Source: Bradysia coprophila
Lineage: Eukaryota > Arthropoda > Insecta > Diptera > Sciaridae
NCBI RefSeq assembly: GCF_014529535.1
Contig: NC_050736.1
Location: 4,154,001-4,218,000, forward strand
Reading direction: 5' to 3'
DNA: 64,000 bases
The notes beneath the pieces were generated by a model, which saw only the letters and a list, made by a program, of their open reading frames with translations, ran no database searches and had not been told where the DNA came from. Of this stretch, positions 24,336 to 35,911 are shown piece by piece. Every line of letters begins with the position of its first letter. Position 1 is the stretch's first letter. A program made the translations under genes and the position numbers.

Positions 24336-26622
24336 TTAGATAGATTCTTCGGACATTTTGTCATAGATTGATGATATTTTTAGTGAGGCTTAGCTAGGCA
24401 AAATACAGAATTGAAATTTATTTATTTAAATTCAAATTTTGAAGAGCAGTTACAGCGTGCATTTGTATCGATATCTTTCTTACCGTTTCCTAAGTAGTAA
24501 AGGATTGATTTCGTCCAAACATTTAGTGGGGGTGGCAGGATTCTTATGGATGGATGAAAATGACGAAATATACTGACTAGAATAGTTATTTACATAACGT
24601 TTTTAATGCCGAAAGAGTCATATAAGTTTTTCATGCCTTGGACCCACTTCATTCGGGCTACGACTCGCGAAATTGAATAAAATCTACCATCTACCACAGA
24701 TCCGTAAATATTAGTAGTAAACGTGAAAATTAAACAAAATATAACACAAATGAGATATTTTAAATCATTGCGCGGCAAATTATTTTTTTGATGATTGGTA
24801 CCAACGTTGAAGCATTAAAATTTCTATAGCATCACTGCTCCAGTGTGGCTCCAGTAGAAAATGTTCATTCTTCGTCATTCATTCATATTTTGACATTTCG
24901 TGTAATTTTAAAAAGAATGGTCGACATAGTACCTTTTTGAAGCAAAAAACTCTGTGAGTACAAAAGTTTTCCATTCAGGATTTGAAAATATCAGTTTTTC
25001 GCTTAAAGTTCATCAATAAATTACAAGTTTACAGTGACAGTGCGTGTAAATACAAATAAGTCGCATATTTTAAAGTTTCGAACTGGTCCTGTGATGGATG
25101 ATACGAACGTAGTTTTGTGAATATTTGAAAAATACTTTAAGTGCAAAAATTTAAGGATACGACAAGAATAAATGATGACTCTAACTATTTATTAGCCAGA
25201 TGGTAAGTTCTGTTGCTAAAAATCATCGCAACTGCAATTGACGTTCACATCGGCACATTTTGTTTCTGCTCTAAAATCAACTGCGTTTTAACTATTGACA
25301 GAAAGTGTGAAAAATCATTTCCTTTTCGTTGTGTGAACGGTTTTTCGCATATTTTTGTTTTTAAAATATATACGTCGAAATAACTGGTCAAATTTTCAAT
25401 AGTCACCTCAATATGCCGTCAATTTACCAATTAAGACATTTATGCGGGGGTAGAAAATCATAAAATGAAAATAAAAAAAAAGTTATCCCGATGACCTAGT
25501 TCTCGTGCATACTTCATATTATACCTACTTCGAACCACGACGACTCAACATTTTTATTTTTATTTTATTTACGTACACAAAGAGTACACAGTCATAACAT
25601 ACCTATATCGAATACGAGAGGGATCCATTCATCGATGTACTGTTGTCACTTTCGTTTGATGTTTCACAACGAAATTATTTTCCATTAAAGTTTTTTTTTC
25701 GAGTTTATAGTAAAAAAAAATGTATGGGTAGGCTGAATTGTGTTGTTGTTTGGCTAAATTTTTCATTTCTTTGTCGAAGGCATTGTAAAAATTGCGGAAA
25801 TAGTTCCCAGTTCAATTCAGCCATTTAACAGACTTTATTTAAAGAATTCGACATCTAGGTCTCGATCTGGAAAAAATTGATATTTTCCGAAGCATAGCTG
25901 TACACACTCTACACATTATAACATAGCACATTATTAGTGACAATTAATTGCCATTTAAAAACGAATTATCTTTCAATGCTGCGTTCTCTGTTTGCAAGGA
26001 CTTTGAATTAGTAATTTTTTATTTAATAGTCAGAACTGTTGTGCGAAAAAAAATCAATCTGATGTGACTCGGTCGCTAGACAAAATTAAGTAGAACTCAG
26101 TAGCAGGTAGTATGACATTAACTACCTTTTACAATGTACATTACTCTTCCGCACCGTGAGATGTAAGAAACAACTGTAACAAATAAAATTCTTGTTGATT
26201 TCTTTCAAATTTAAATATTTTAAGATTAAGCAAGGGACACAGAGAGATCTTTTAAACCTACAAACTGTAGACCATATTTCAAATGTAAAAAAGTAAATGA
26301 AATGAAAGATGTGGACTGAATTCGAGCGCTTTCTGTTGATGTTTTTTGTTTGTTTCTTTTACTTTTAATTTTTCTTTTGTTTTTTTTAGACGTTTCTTCT
26401 AAGTTCGTTGGTTAAATTTTGAGTTTCTGCGAAAGCACAGACGTTTTAATTTCATACGAGCAAATTGTTCCAACAAGCGTAATGCAGTTAATTGGCTGTA
26501 ATAACAGTAATTAAATTTATTTTATTTTTTGTTTTCTCAATTTTCCCATTGTTCTACTATATCGAATGCGAATACGAATACATTAACTTTGCTTTCCATT
26601 CAGATGACCAATCACCATTAAC

Positions 26623-29600
26623 ATGGATCCAACATACATCTATTGGAACCGTGCATATGACCCATTCAATCATAATCGACATCCGGCAACAAACGAACGA
26701 GCTATCCAGCCGAAACAATCGCGACTATTGAACAACAAAAATCATCGTTTTAACTATAATGCTAACGAAGCAATTGGATCGAATCAATCGCAAGATAAAT
26801 CAAAACACAAAATCGACTCAACCAGTACACATAATCAACAGCATAGGGATCGACAAATTGACAATCATTTATCGGTCACTTACGAACGATTGGAATACTC
26901 TTGGCTAGAATCAGCACTTCCAATAACCATATTGAGCTTTTCCATTCTCATTGTTCTATTGCTCATTGCATGGCTGATCATTTGGACGAAGCAACGATTT
27001 TTCAAATCGAACCCAAGCAATAAAACAATTCAACAACAAATCGATCGATATCGAATCGAAGCTAGAGACGATCAAATTAGAATGATTGATGATGACATCG
27101 ACATACCAGCTGGTGTTTACAATCAAAACGCTGGCTCATCATCGAAAAATCCAATGGATGGTTTTAGTGATAATGAAAAATGTTCAACGCCAATATCACC
27201 GACTGCGTCACAGCCAACATTTCATTATCCGCAACGGCAAACGCAATCACCAATGACTACGAATACAACGGCTTTTCTTCATGATACCGCAAATAATCCG
27301 ATAATGGACAATACTACCATTACGACTTCAGTTCCTATTCACGTGTCTATATCAGTACCTGCATCTACAATTATTTCGCAACCAATCAACTATACTCCAA
27401 CATCATCAAATTCATCACCCAAACTTAGCGAAGATCAATCTCCACCTGGCTACCGTACAACAACCATTGTAACAAAACCGCGAGCTCGAAAAGTTCACCA
27501 AAAAGACGTTTGTACACCACCACCCCCACCTCCACAACCGATGGACGTTCGTAAATTTTCTTTCGTTCAAACGCATCAATCTCACGATAACACTCATCAA
27601 TCAATATCCGTAACGGATTCTCATGCATCGACACCACATCAATCTAATGAGTGGACGGTGAATGATTCACCGACTCCGTCGCAGGGAACAGAACAATTGT
27701 TTTACTATCATTCGTCACTAGAACAAATGTCACCGTCAACAACGGTCTCATCAAATAATGCTCCGGTTCATGGATATCGATACAAACCGAACTACAGTCC
27801 GAAAATATTGTCTGACGATAAAGAGAACGCCATTCCAATGACAGGCGGTACAGGTACGATTGGCGTTACAAGTGCCACGTCGCACAGCGCAGCTAGTTCG
27901 CCAAAAATACAACGGTGTGGTGAGCTAGCATTGGCTCAACAAAATTCTCCTCGAATCATCGATTCGTCTGCATCGTCCACAAACAGCCGCTTTACATTTT
28001 CACCCAGATTATTGCAACAACACAGTGGCGATATAATAACAGCAACTTCTGGCATTAGTCCATTGATGACATCAGCTGGGTATAAACATGGAAATTATTT
28101 TCGTTTTCCGGACGTCGATGTTTTCACGCCGAATTACAAACCGATGACCCCAACAACTGTAGTTGAGGACAAAATTGGCATTGAAATAATCACCACGACC
28201 GATGACACTGATGGGATCAATGACGATATGTACTGTGTAGAAGAAGATGAAGATGACGGGTTGTTATTGCTGGGCAATATGCGACTGAACAATGGTAGCA
28301 GTAGAAATTTGGCTGCATCATCAACGGGATCAACAAACAAAACACAGGCCACAAGACGTGCCAGACTGAAATCAATTTCGTTAGACTCTGACGGCGCAAA
28401 ATTGGTTGAAGAAAATCTTGGAATTCCTGTTGAGGAATTGGTAGAAATTGCCGCCATAAATTCAGAAGATTTTGACAAAACTATCGAGGACAATACGGCA
28501 GCAGAAGAAGAATTTCATAATAATTGTGCAACGGAAGATGGGACAACGGACAGCAGAGACGAACCAAAAACATATTTGACCGACGCTGACACTCCTAAAA
28601 AATGCCATTCGAAAAACAAAAACAATTTATCTATCAACTTAAGCATACGGGATGACTCGCTTGGAGACGATGCAAGTGATTACGACTACAAGTGCAATAA
28701 AATACCGACCACACCGAAAACTCCCACTTTTACGCAGCACAGACAAAAAGCTATTTCGTTAGACTCCGACCCTACAATGAGCTCCTTTGAGTCACCATGG
28801 AAAGGACAACAACCGCTTTACACGGCAACTAGTCACATTAATATTTCGTCGGTATCGGTGCCAAGTACACCTAAACGACAACCTGTTCGGGATCATATGC
28901 AGTCGGATCAGGATGCAGGTAAATTACTACTTTATGCTACTGCTGCTACGGCTTTTCATTAATATTTCGCCTAATTTTTCACAGAAACTCAGCACAACGA
29001 TTGCAACAATTGCTGTTACACAACCGCACCAATGAGTACGTCAAATCCGTCATCGACCAGCTTCATGACGAAGCATCAGCAAAAGTTCAAGCATTCAAAA
29101 GGCTCTTTGTTTGCGGCCATGCGACAAGACGAAAACAAAAATCGTTCATCGTTCGGCGCTAGAAGTAAGCTATTGGGCAGTTTTCACGAAAAAACCGACT
29201 TCGGAAAGCAATCTTCTAACGAACGTCCAGCCGGTATGTACTTAGGCGAGATGAAAACTTCGCAGTCCGGAGACTATTTAGGATCAAATTTGCAAACCAT
29301 CAAAACTGCGACACTCAGTGTGTCAAACAACAATTTGAAAACATTGCCCGAAGTAATGACTTTGAGTGACTTTGGCACGACCAATAAAATGTCGACAAGT
29401 TGTTCAACTACTCCAGGTAGTATAGCCAGTGGTGTCGTTGGAAAATCGCGTAACAGCATAATTCAACGACGAGGATCGAATCATAGTTTGACATTGAATG
29501 CCGAACAGGGACTGAGTGTTTCGAATTACAGCCTCGGAAATTTACAAGGCTCAAATTGCAATCTATCTGGGACCAGTTGTGGAGCTTTCAGTTTCGATAC

Positions 29601-31745
29601 GAACAGTTCAATTAGTGCAATTCGAAACAAAAAGAATTTACTGCAGCGTCGTGGATCCAATACAAGTCTGACGTTGAACATTCAAGGATCATCGAATTCG
29701 TTGAATCGTTTCAACAGCCACAGTTCACTAAATATATCGCAAGACGGTGGTGTTGGGCGACAAAAGAAAGGGCTGCTAGAACGTCGAAATTCGAATGCAA
29801 GTCTGACGTTAAACATACAGAACAGAGGTTTAAGCATATCGAACTGTAACCTGCGAGGCTCGGAATGTAGTTTGAGCAGCATAAATGTCGGTAACACCGA
29901 ATCGTTTGATCAACCGGAAGTTCGAGACGATCCAGTCAACTCACAAATACGGCATCAAAGTGCTCATCACCATTCCCATCACCGAAGGAAGTTTTTAAGT
30001 TCAGAAAATCTTCACAATTTTTCGATTTGCCTGAAACAATGTGACAGCGAGTCGAATATACATCATGGATCAGTCAGTGATTTGAAACATACATCACCAC
30101 GTCACACTCACATCACGGTCGATGCAAGCGAATTTATTGGCAAAGGGGATGGTGAAAGTGCAGAGTTGGGAAGTGATCGGCTCAATGTGGGTGGAAATGT
30201 TCGGGAGTGTTACTGTGACTGCGCGGTGCGAAATATTTCGACGAAGCCGCTCAGTCCGCAAACAACATCGGAAGATTTTAAAATTTATTTGGCCAACATA
30301 CAAATGCTACAGTCAGCCTCCAATGTATTATCTGATCAGCAATTACGCAATCTGAATGTTGTCTTCGAGCACAGTTACAATAAAGGACAGTCAACGATGA
30401 TGAGTGATGACAAGATGACCAAATCGTGTGACAATTCAATAGGGCTAGCAACATCCACCGATGACTCACAAAAGCTACTTTTACGGAATTTGCATCAAGA
30501 ATTCTGGGACTTACCGACCAACTATCAAGAGAAGCCGCTGGTTTTTGGATCACAGACAAAAAATCGCTACAAAACCATTTTACCGAACGAGCACTCTAGA
30601 GTGATTTTATCAGCTGAACCGGGACTGCTGCAAGAACCGTATATCAATGCCAATTTCATTAAGGTTAGTGCTCACTGTATTGTCTATTGTATTAAAGTTT
30701 CACGGTTTCTATACTAGTTGAAATGGGGCTGCCTTCTCTATTATTATCACTTCCTATAGCCCGCTGTTCCATCTCATAATAAAGTTTTCAATAATTTTAG
30801 GGTCCTGATTACGTGAGCAACTCATACATTGCAACGCAGGGTCCACTCACCAACACCATATACGAATATTGGCTTATGATCTATCAGAACGTGAAAAAGG
30901 CAGCCATTCCACCGACGGGATATCAAAAAATCGCGATGCTAACCGATTTCGTGGAAAATAGTCGACAGAAATGTGCCATCTACTTCCCAACGAATACCGA
31001 CGAAACAATGACATTTGTGAATCCCGCCAATCCAATGGACGAAATCGACTTAATCGACGATGTAACAGTGGACCGTTTATTTGATTGCATTCAAAATCCG
31101 AATCAACATGTGGACCCCGCCGATACCGATTCGTCGTCATTATTTCTACCAAATCTTCCAAATAATTGCAATTATTTTCTAGTTAAAACGGTTGAAATTA
31201 TCGTCAAAAATGGTTATACAATACGCACATTGTGTGTCCTGTATCTGAACAGTAGCCAGTGGTGCACAGAGTCTGTATCTCAGCGTGGCCAAATGAACTA
31301 TTTAGCAAATCATTCGTTCTACTGTCATCATTACTGGTTTCCCGACTGGCCGGATCATCGGTCACCAGATGACATTGATGTATTGTTGGACATGAGTTTG
31401 CATTTGTTGGACGATACCGATGAATGGAACAGTGCCGAAACGACGAATGCTACGGATGTCATAATACCGTTACCGGTGATTCATTGTTCAGCTGGAATTG
31501 GCCGAACCGGATGTTTTGCAGCTATTTTGAATGGTTTACGACAAATGCGAACGTCAGTGCTGCAAAGTGCTTCGAATTCAACGGGTACCGCTGGTGGCCA
31601 GTTATCGGTGGATATTTTAGGAATTGTATGTAATTTGCGGCTGCAAAGAGGTGGCATGGTACAGAATTCAGAGCAATATGAGTTAATTCACAGAGCTTTG
31701 TGTTTGTATCAGAAGCGATTGAACTGTACGACCAATGATTTGTAA
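26623..31745 (+). CDS. PTP-ER: KIM-type protein tyrosine phosphatase, membrane-anchored, PTP-ER-like (1639 aa)
   Basis: This class dephosphorylates ERK/p38 MAP kinases; fly PTP-ER damps Ras1/ERK signalling. Exons: 26623-28918, 28985-30663 and 30801-31745 (phases 1 and 0, good GT-AG sites). ATG 26623 is the first in-frame Met after an in-frame TGA at 26605. One hydrophobic segment (about 99-121, SILIVLLLIAWLII) is followed by basic residues, so a single-pass N-out anchor is likely; there is no cleavable signal peptide. A long Ser/Thr/Asn-rich region follows, with a PPPPPP stretch and two ISLDSD motifs. Three kinase-interaction motifs of the RRGSNxSLTL type lie at about residues 924-1043. The C-terminal PTP domain has KNRYKT, YINANFI, the WPD loop (D1510), catalytic HCSAGIGRTG (C1554) and the Q-loop QRGGMVQNSEQY, all intact. 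RRxS in each KIM is a PKA-type site, which in mammalian relatives controls MAPK binding. The symbol rests on the KIM plus single PTP domain. Confidence 0.88.
29458..29817 (+). other. Three tandem kinase-interaction motif modules within the phosphatase
   Basis: Motif 1 IIQRRGSNHSLTLN is at 29458-29499, motif 2 LLQRRGSNTSLTLN at 29638-29679, and motif 3 LLERRNSNASLTLN at about 29776-29817. Motifs 1 and 3 are each followed by a similar tail (GLSVSNYSLGNLQGSNCNLS and GLSISNCNLRGSECSLSS). The repeat unit is therefore an approximately 40-residue module rather than the motif alone. Module 2 has a diverged tail. Mammalian relatives (STEP, PTPRR, HePTP) carry one such motif. Confidence 0.85.
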
Positions 31746-32316
31746 TAAAGAGAGGGGTAAGTGACCCGATATTTTATATATTTAAAAAGGTTTTGCTACA
31801 AAAAAAAAGAAGAAAATTATTAAGAAAATGTTGAAGACTGTCAGATATTATTGAAAATGATGAAATAGGAAAACAAAAACAAACAAAAAACATGATACAA
31901 TAATCGATATAAATGTTACATATTTTAGTAATAAAAGAAACACATACACCAAACCCAATCAATCAATGATTCGTCATTTTTTAGTAAATATTAATCGACG
32001 AATAGAATGTTTAGAAAAACAAAAACAAAAATAGAGAGAATTCGAATGTAATGCGTCCGCTTTAGTAGTTTGTTTTTCTTATACTAACTTTTAGTAACAA
32101 TTTATGCTAAAACTGACTTTTGAATGATTTTTAATAACCGATGAGTATATGCAGTTTCAGTTTGATCAGGCTCTAGAATTAAAGAAAATTTTATGTTTTA
32201 AATACGGAAAGAGAAAATGACTGCTAGGAAATGTGTGATACTAACACAATTTTAACATTTCGTTTCAATTTGGCTACCGTTCTGTTTAACAAAAAAAAAG
32301 AGTTTTGCTTTAATGT

Positions 32317-32479
32317 ACCCAATAAGTGACTAGATATAAATGGAGGGAGGTGAACTACAAACACTATTAAGAAAAATTAAAGATTTTTTTGGTAATGAGT
32401 GCACCAAAAAAATCTTTAATTTTTCTTAATAGTGTTTGTAGTTCACCTCCCTCCATTTATATCTAGTCACTTATTGGGT
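32317..32479. repeat. Perfect 77-bp-arm hairpin with 9-bp loop
   Basis: Bases 32317-32393 (starting ACCCAATAAGTGACTAGATA) are exactly reverse-complementary to 32403-32479 (ending TATCTAGTCACTTATTGGGT). I compared both arms base by base and found no mismatch. The loop is AATGAGTGC. This is the youngest-looking foldback in the window. Confidence 0.95.
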
Positions 32480-32823
32480 GGTACAGTTTCGTTATTTAAG
32501 GGCGTTGGTGAAATATTTCGATGTCAATCGAAAGTAAACTAGACTAGCTATTCAACGATACCCACACCACCCACCGCTTTATACGTAAACCACGTCCACT
32601 AAGTTAGATTTTCAAGAAGCGGAGCTATTTTGTACAACAGTCTTTAACATAACAAGAGATAAAAAGTAGAGTTTTCGTGTGTATTTCGTTGATCTGAGGC
32701 GAAGCTGAGGTTAATAAAGCACACTTCATTTTTATCCCGTGTTATGTAATGGATTTTAAATGCATTTGAGCTTAACATAGTGCCGACAATTGCGGCTAGT
32801 AGGATATCGGCAAACTGGGTTTT

Positions 32824-32916
32824 GTTAAGGAGTAAGCGAACACCTCAAAAAAATTCTAAAAATCAAAGATACAATTTTTGGGATTTCTTTTTGGAGTTAT
32901 GCCCTTACTCCTTAAC
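32824..32916. repeat. Short MITE-like inverted repeat (13-bp ends)
   Basis: GTTAAGGAGTAAG (32824-32836) and CTTACTCCTTAAC (32904-32916) are exact reverse complements around a partly self-complementary A/T-rich core. Confidence 0.7.
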
Positions 32917-32936
32917 AGCAATAATTAAGCCGTAAT

Positions 32937-33275
32937 TAAGTTCCAAACAATTTTTTTTTTTTTTTTTATCGATGGAGAACCTAATTATAAGACACTTTGT
33001 CTCGTATCATATGCCAAAAAAAAGTTACAACTTTTTTTTATAAATCATTTTGAAAGTCACTAAAAACACGAAAATTCGAATAGAAATACAGTATGTCATC
33101 AAAAATTTTTGTATTTCGATTCGAATTTTCGTGTTTTCAGTGACTTTCAAAGTGATTTATAAAAAAAGTTTTAACTTTTTTTGGCATATGATACGAGACC
33201 AAGTGTCTTATAATTAGGTTCTCCATCGATAAAAAATATAATAAATTTTTGTTTGGAACTCAATTATCTCCAGTG
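32937..33275. repeat. Long foldback, arms about 150 bp
   Basis: The left arm (about 32937-33092) runs from AGTTCCAAACAA and ATCGATGGAGAACCTAATTA to ACACGAAAATTCGAAT. It is mirrored by about 33110-33275 (ATTCGAATTTTCGTGT to TAATTAGGTTCTCCATCGAT and TTTGGAACT). Identity is above 90% outside homopolymer runs. Non-coding. Confidence 0.9.
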
Positions 33276-34858
33276 TGTTAGTCAATTTACTTTTCACACA
33301 TAGTCATCGCAAGACATAGGTTTTAAAAAAATTCACTTTTCAACCGTAGGGTTGTAATAAGCTACTTTCGACCCTAGGGAAAACAAACGTATGTAAAAAC
33401 CACAGAACTTTCACTTTTATCGTTATCGCCATGTTGATCAGCGAAGAATTCTTGAAACAACAAAACGTAAAAATTCAAGTTCGAAATTTAGATTAGGTCC
33501 TTTTCGCATCACTATGTGTAGCTAGACTTAGGTTTTGAAATACAATTCAATTCTAAATTTAGGCATTTTCCAACTTCAAATATTTCAATTCGTCAAACAT
33601 TTGAATTTGAGGGCAATTTTTTTTGCATGGGTTGTGTGCAATGACATAATAGTGTCATTGGTTGTGTGATTTCATGAAAGAAAATTGCTTGGAGAAGGAT
33701 CATTTTTCTCAACGTGTTGGTCATCTCGAGTCGGTCTACTGATACCTAGAGCTACGTTTTGAGTACATTAAGGTAAAACTTCTTCTTTGTTCAGTGAAAC
33801 TGTGTGGCAAACATTCTTTTTGTTTGATTGAAGAATGAAAATGAAATTAATGGTGCTTGTTGAGCACGTTTCCTATTAAAATTGAATGAATTTGGTATTG
33901 TGAATAGAATTTTTTTTATCAAAATTTTAGAAAATAAACGAAATTTTGGACTGACCTTTTTTAATACAAAAATTTCCCTTTTTTAAATTCTAAAAAAGTT
34001 AACAAAAGTCAGCCAATAAGAAAACATAAAATAAATTTTCGAAGTAAATCCATACAACAAAAAAAAAACGATTTACATAGCGAGTCTGAACATGTACACA
34101 CACGGTATAAATATATGTATTCGATAAAACTTTTTTCCATTAATCCATTCATTTCAATAACACCGACTAAGTGTCATCCTGCTTTGTCTATATATGTTTG
34201 ATATATAAAAGAAAATGATGTGCAATTAGAATAGATATTAAAAGAAAATCGTTAAATGGTTTATGTTTTAAGAATCATCCCTTTATTGCATTTGCTACTA
34301 ACAAAAATATAAGCATCTTGGTACTCGGTTTTTAGCACAAGTTTTCAATCAACAAACAAACAAAAAAAATCCCATTTGTAATCCACAAACTCTTAACATA
34401 AATTCGACTGTATTGAATTTTCCATGACAAAATGAAATAACAATTCTTAACGTTGATTTATAACGTTCATTACCTTCATTACTGTTAAATGATTTTAGCA
34501 TATTTTATTTAATGGCTAGTATACGGTCGAAAATCCTCTACAAAAACCTATCAAACTATGTCTGAAACAAAAATGACAAATTTTAGCAACCATTGGTTTT
34601 TGACAGGACTCGACTGTATATTATCAATTAGTCATTGCTTGGAACTTAGTTGGCTTGGTAAATATGATGTTTATACAATGAGTCAAAAGCGAGAACCAAA
34701 CGTAAGGCAAAGAATGAAAAGTCCAATTTTCGTTTGAGCTTTTTTGATCGGAGGCACAGCCGAGGTCAATAAGTGCTTAGTGGCTTGACTATACACATTC
34801 ATCCAAAGAATTCTACATGCTGATGGAGTCAAACGAAGTATCTGACACTTATAGCATA

Positions 34859-35118
34859 GGGGAGGGCTGTATTCCCCACTTGTCAAATACACAACTTGGA
34901 ACCTCGGAAGTAATATACTATTACGTGTTACGGCATGTTTCATTTTCATTTACATTGCCTAATCACGTAAAGCATTGTACTTACGAGGTTCCAAGTTGTT
35001 ATTTGACAAGTGGGGAATACAGCCCTCCCCTTCGGGTCGGGCTGTAACACCCCACTTATCAAATACACAACTTGGAACCTCGGAAGTAATATACTATTAC
35101 GTGTTACGGCATGTTACG
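34859..35118. repeat. Foldback plus extra direct copy, CCCACTTGTCAAAT family
   Basis: The left arm (about 34859-34907, GGGGAGGGCTGTATTCCCCA then CTTGTCAAAT and TTGGAACCTCG) is mirrored at about 34985-35030 (CGAGGTTCCAAGTTG to TGGGGAATACAGCCCTCCCC). After TTCGGGTCGGGCTG a third, direct partial copy runs about 35051-35118 and repeats TATACTATTACGTGTTACGG. A cousin lies at 40444-40541. Confidence 0.85.
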
Positions 35119-35124
35119 GCAAAA

Positions 35125-35840
35125 AATGAAACGTACAGTTTAGTGTGACAATTATTGTGCCGAGGCGAAGCCGAGGTCAATTAACACATGAAACGATACT
35201 TTCCATTTTTATCTCGAGTTATGTAATGATCTTACATGCTTAGGGCGCCGAAAAAAGTGCATTAATTATGACAAGTACGATTTTCGACGCATGTAGCATG
35301 TTTTTCTCGATTCAGCGCTCATCGGCGAAAAGTCAAATTTTCGTTAGCTTTTTTGAGAAGAGCGTTGTATATAACTCGGTGATAAATGTTTTTTAAGGCA
35401 AAAGAGCATTTATCATTCTATGGCTAGTGATAAAAAGATGAAAAATATTAATTTTATGTAAATTTTGTTGATCCGAGACATATCCGAGTCACGGTCTGGA
35501 CATGTGAATAGCAGCATTGAAAAAATAAGGAATAGCGTGAATAGTGTCAGGCCCGTGATCCGAGTTCAATAAACACACGAAATCGAGACTTTTCATTCTC
35601 CTTCCGAGTTATGTAATAGGTTTTAGATGCTGAAGGCGTCGAAAGAACTGAATGATGTTTAGTACGGTTTTCGACGTATGCAGCATGTAATAGTTATTTA
35701 CATGACTAGGGATAAAAAGTTGATAAGAAGAGTGTTCGTGTGAATTTTGTTGATCCGAGGCGAAGCCGAGGTCAATAAGCACGCGAAAACGAGACTTTTC
35801 AACTTTTATCCCGAGTTAAGCAATGTATTTTATATGCCTT
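35125..35840 (+). repeat. Cluster of GAGGCGAAGCCGAGG palindromic repeats
   Basis: Copies are centred near 35165, 35475, 35560 and 35765, with a further one at about 32650-32770 and a partial one at about 34740. The best copy (about 35698-35830) is an imperfect palindrome. Its left half runs AGGGATAAAAAGTTGA, GTGTTCGTGTGAAT, GTTGATCC. The centre is GAGGCGAAGCCGAGG. The right half runs GTCAATAAGCAC, CGAAAACGAGACTTTTCAAC, TTTTATCCCGAGTTA. Copies are in direct orientation and diverged. Confidence 0.8.
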
Positions 35841-35860
35841 TGAACCCTAAACCAAAATTC

Positions 35861-35911
35861 TTGTTTTCCCTAGGTGTGTAATAAGCCACTTTCGACCCTA
35901 GGGAAAACAAA
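35861..35911. repeat. Small foldback with TTGTTTTCCCTAGG ends
   Basis: TTGTTTTCCCTAGG (about 35861-35874) is mirrored by CCTAGGGAAAACAA (about 35898-35911). A copy of the right half (TAATAAGC-ACTTTCGACC then CTAGGGAAAACAAA) is at about 33355-33388. Confidence 0.75.

Larger units (their letters stand above)
22036..26622. other. Intergenic region between two divergent genes (FAR - and PTP +)
   Basis: This is the only space between the two divergently transcribed genes, so it must hold both promoters and any 5' UTR exons. I could not identify a specific core promoter. It contains a TCGAAA/TTCGA-rich low-complexity stretch (about 22530-22645), an inverted repeat at about 22890-22975, a second short one at about 22985-23056, and the 21-bp array listed separately. 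The open frame at 23785-24024 and others here lack support. Confidence 0.45.
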
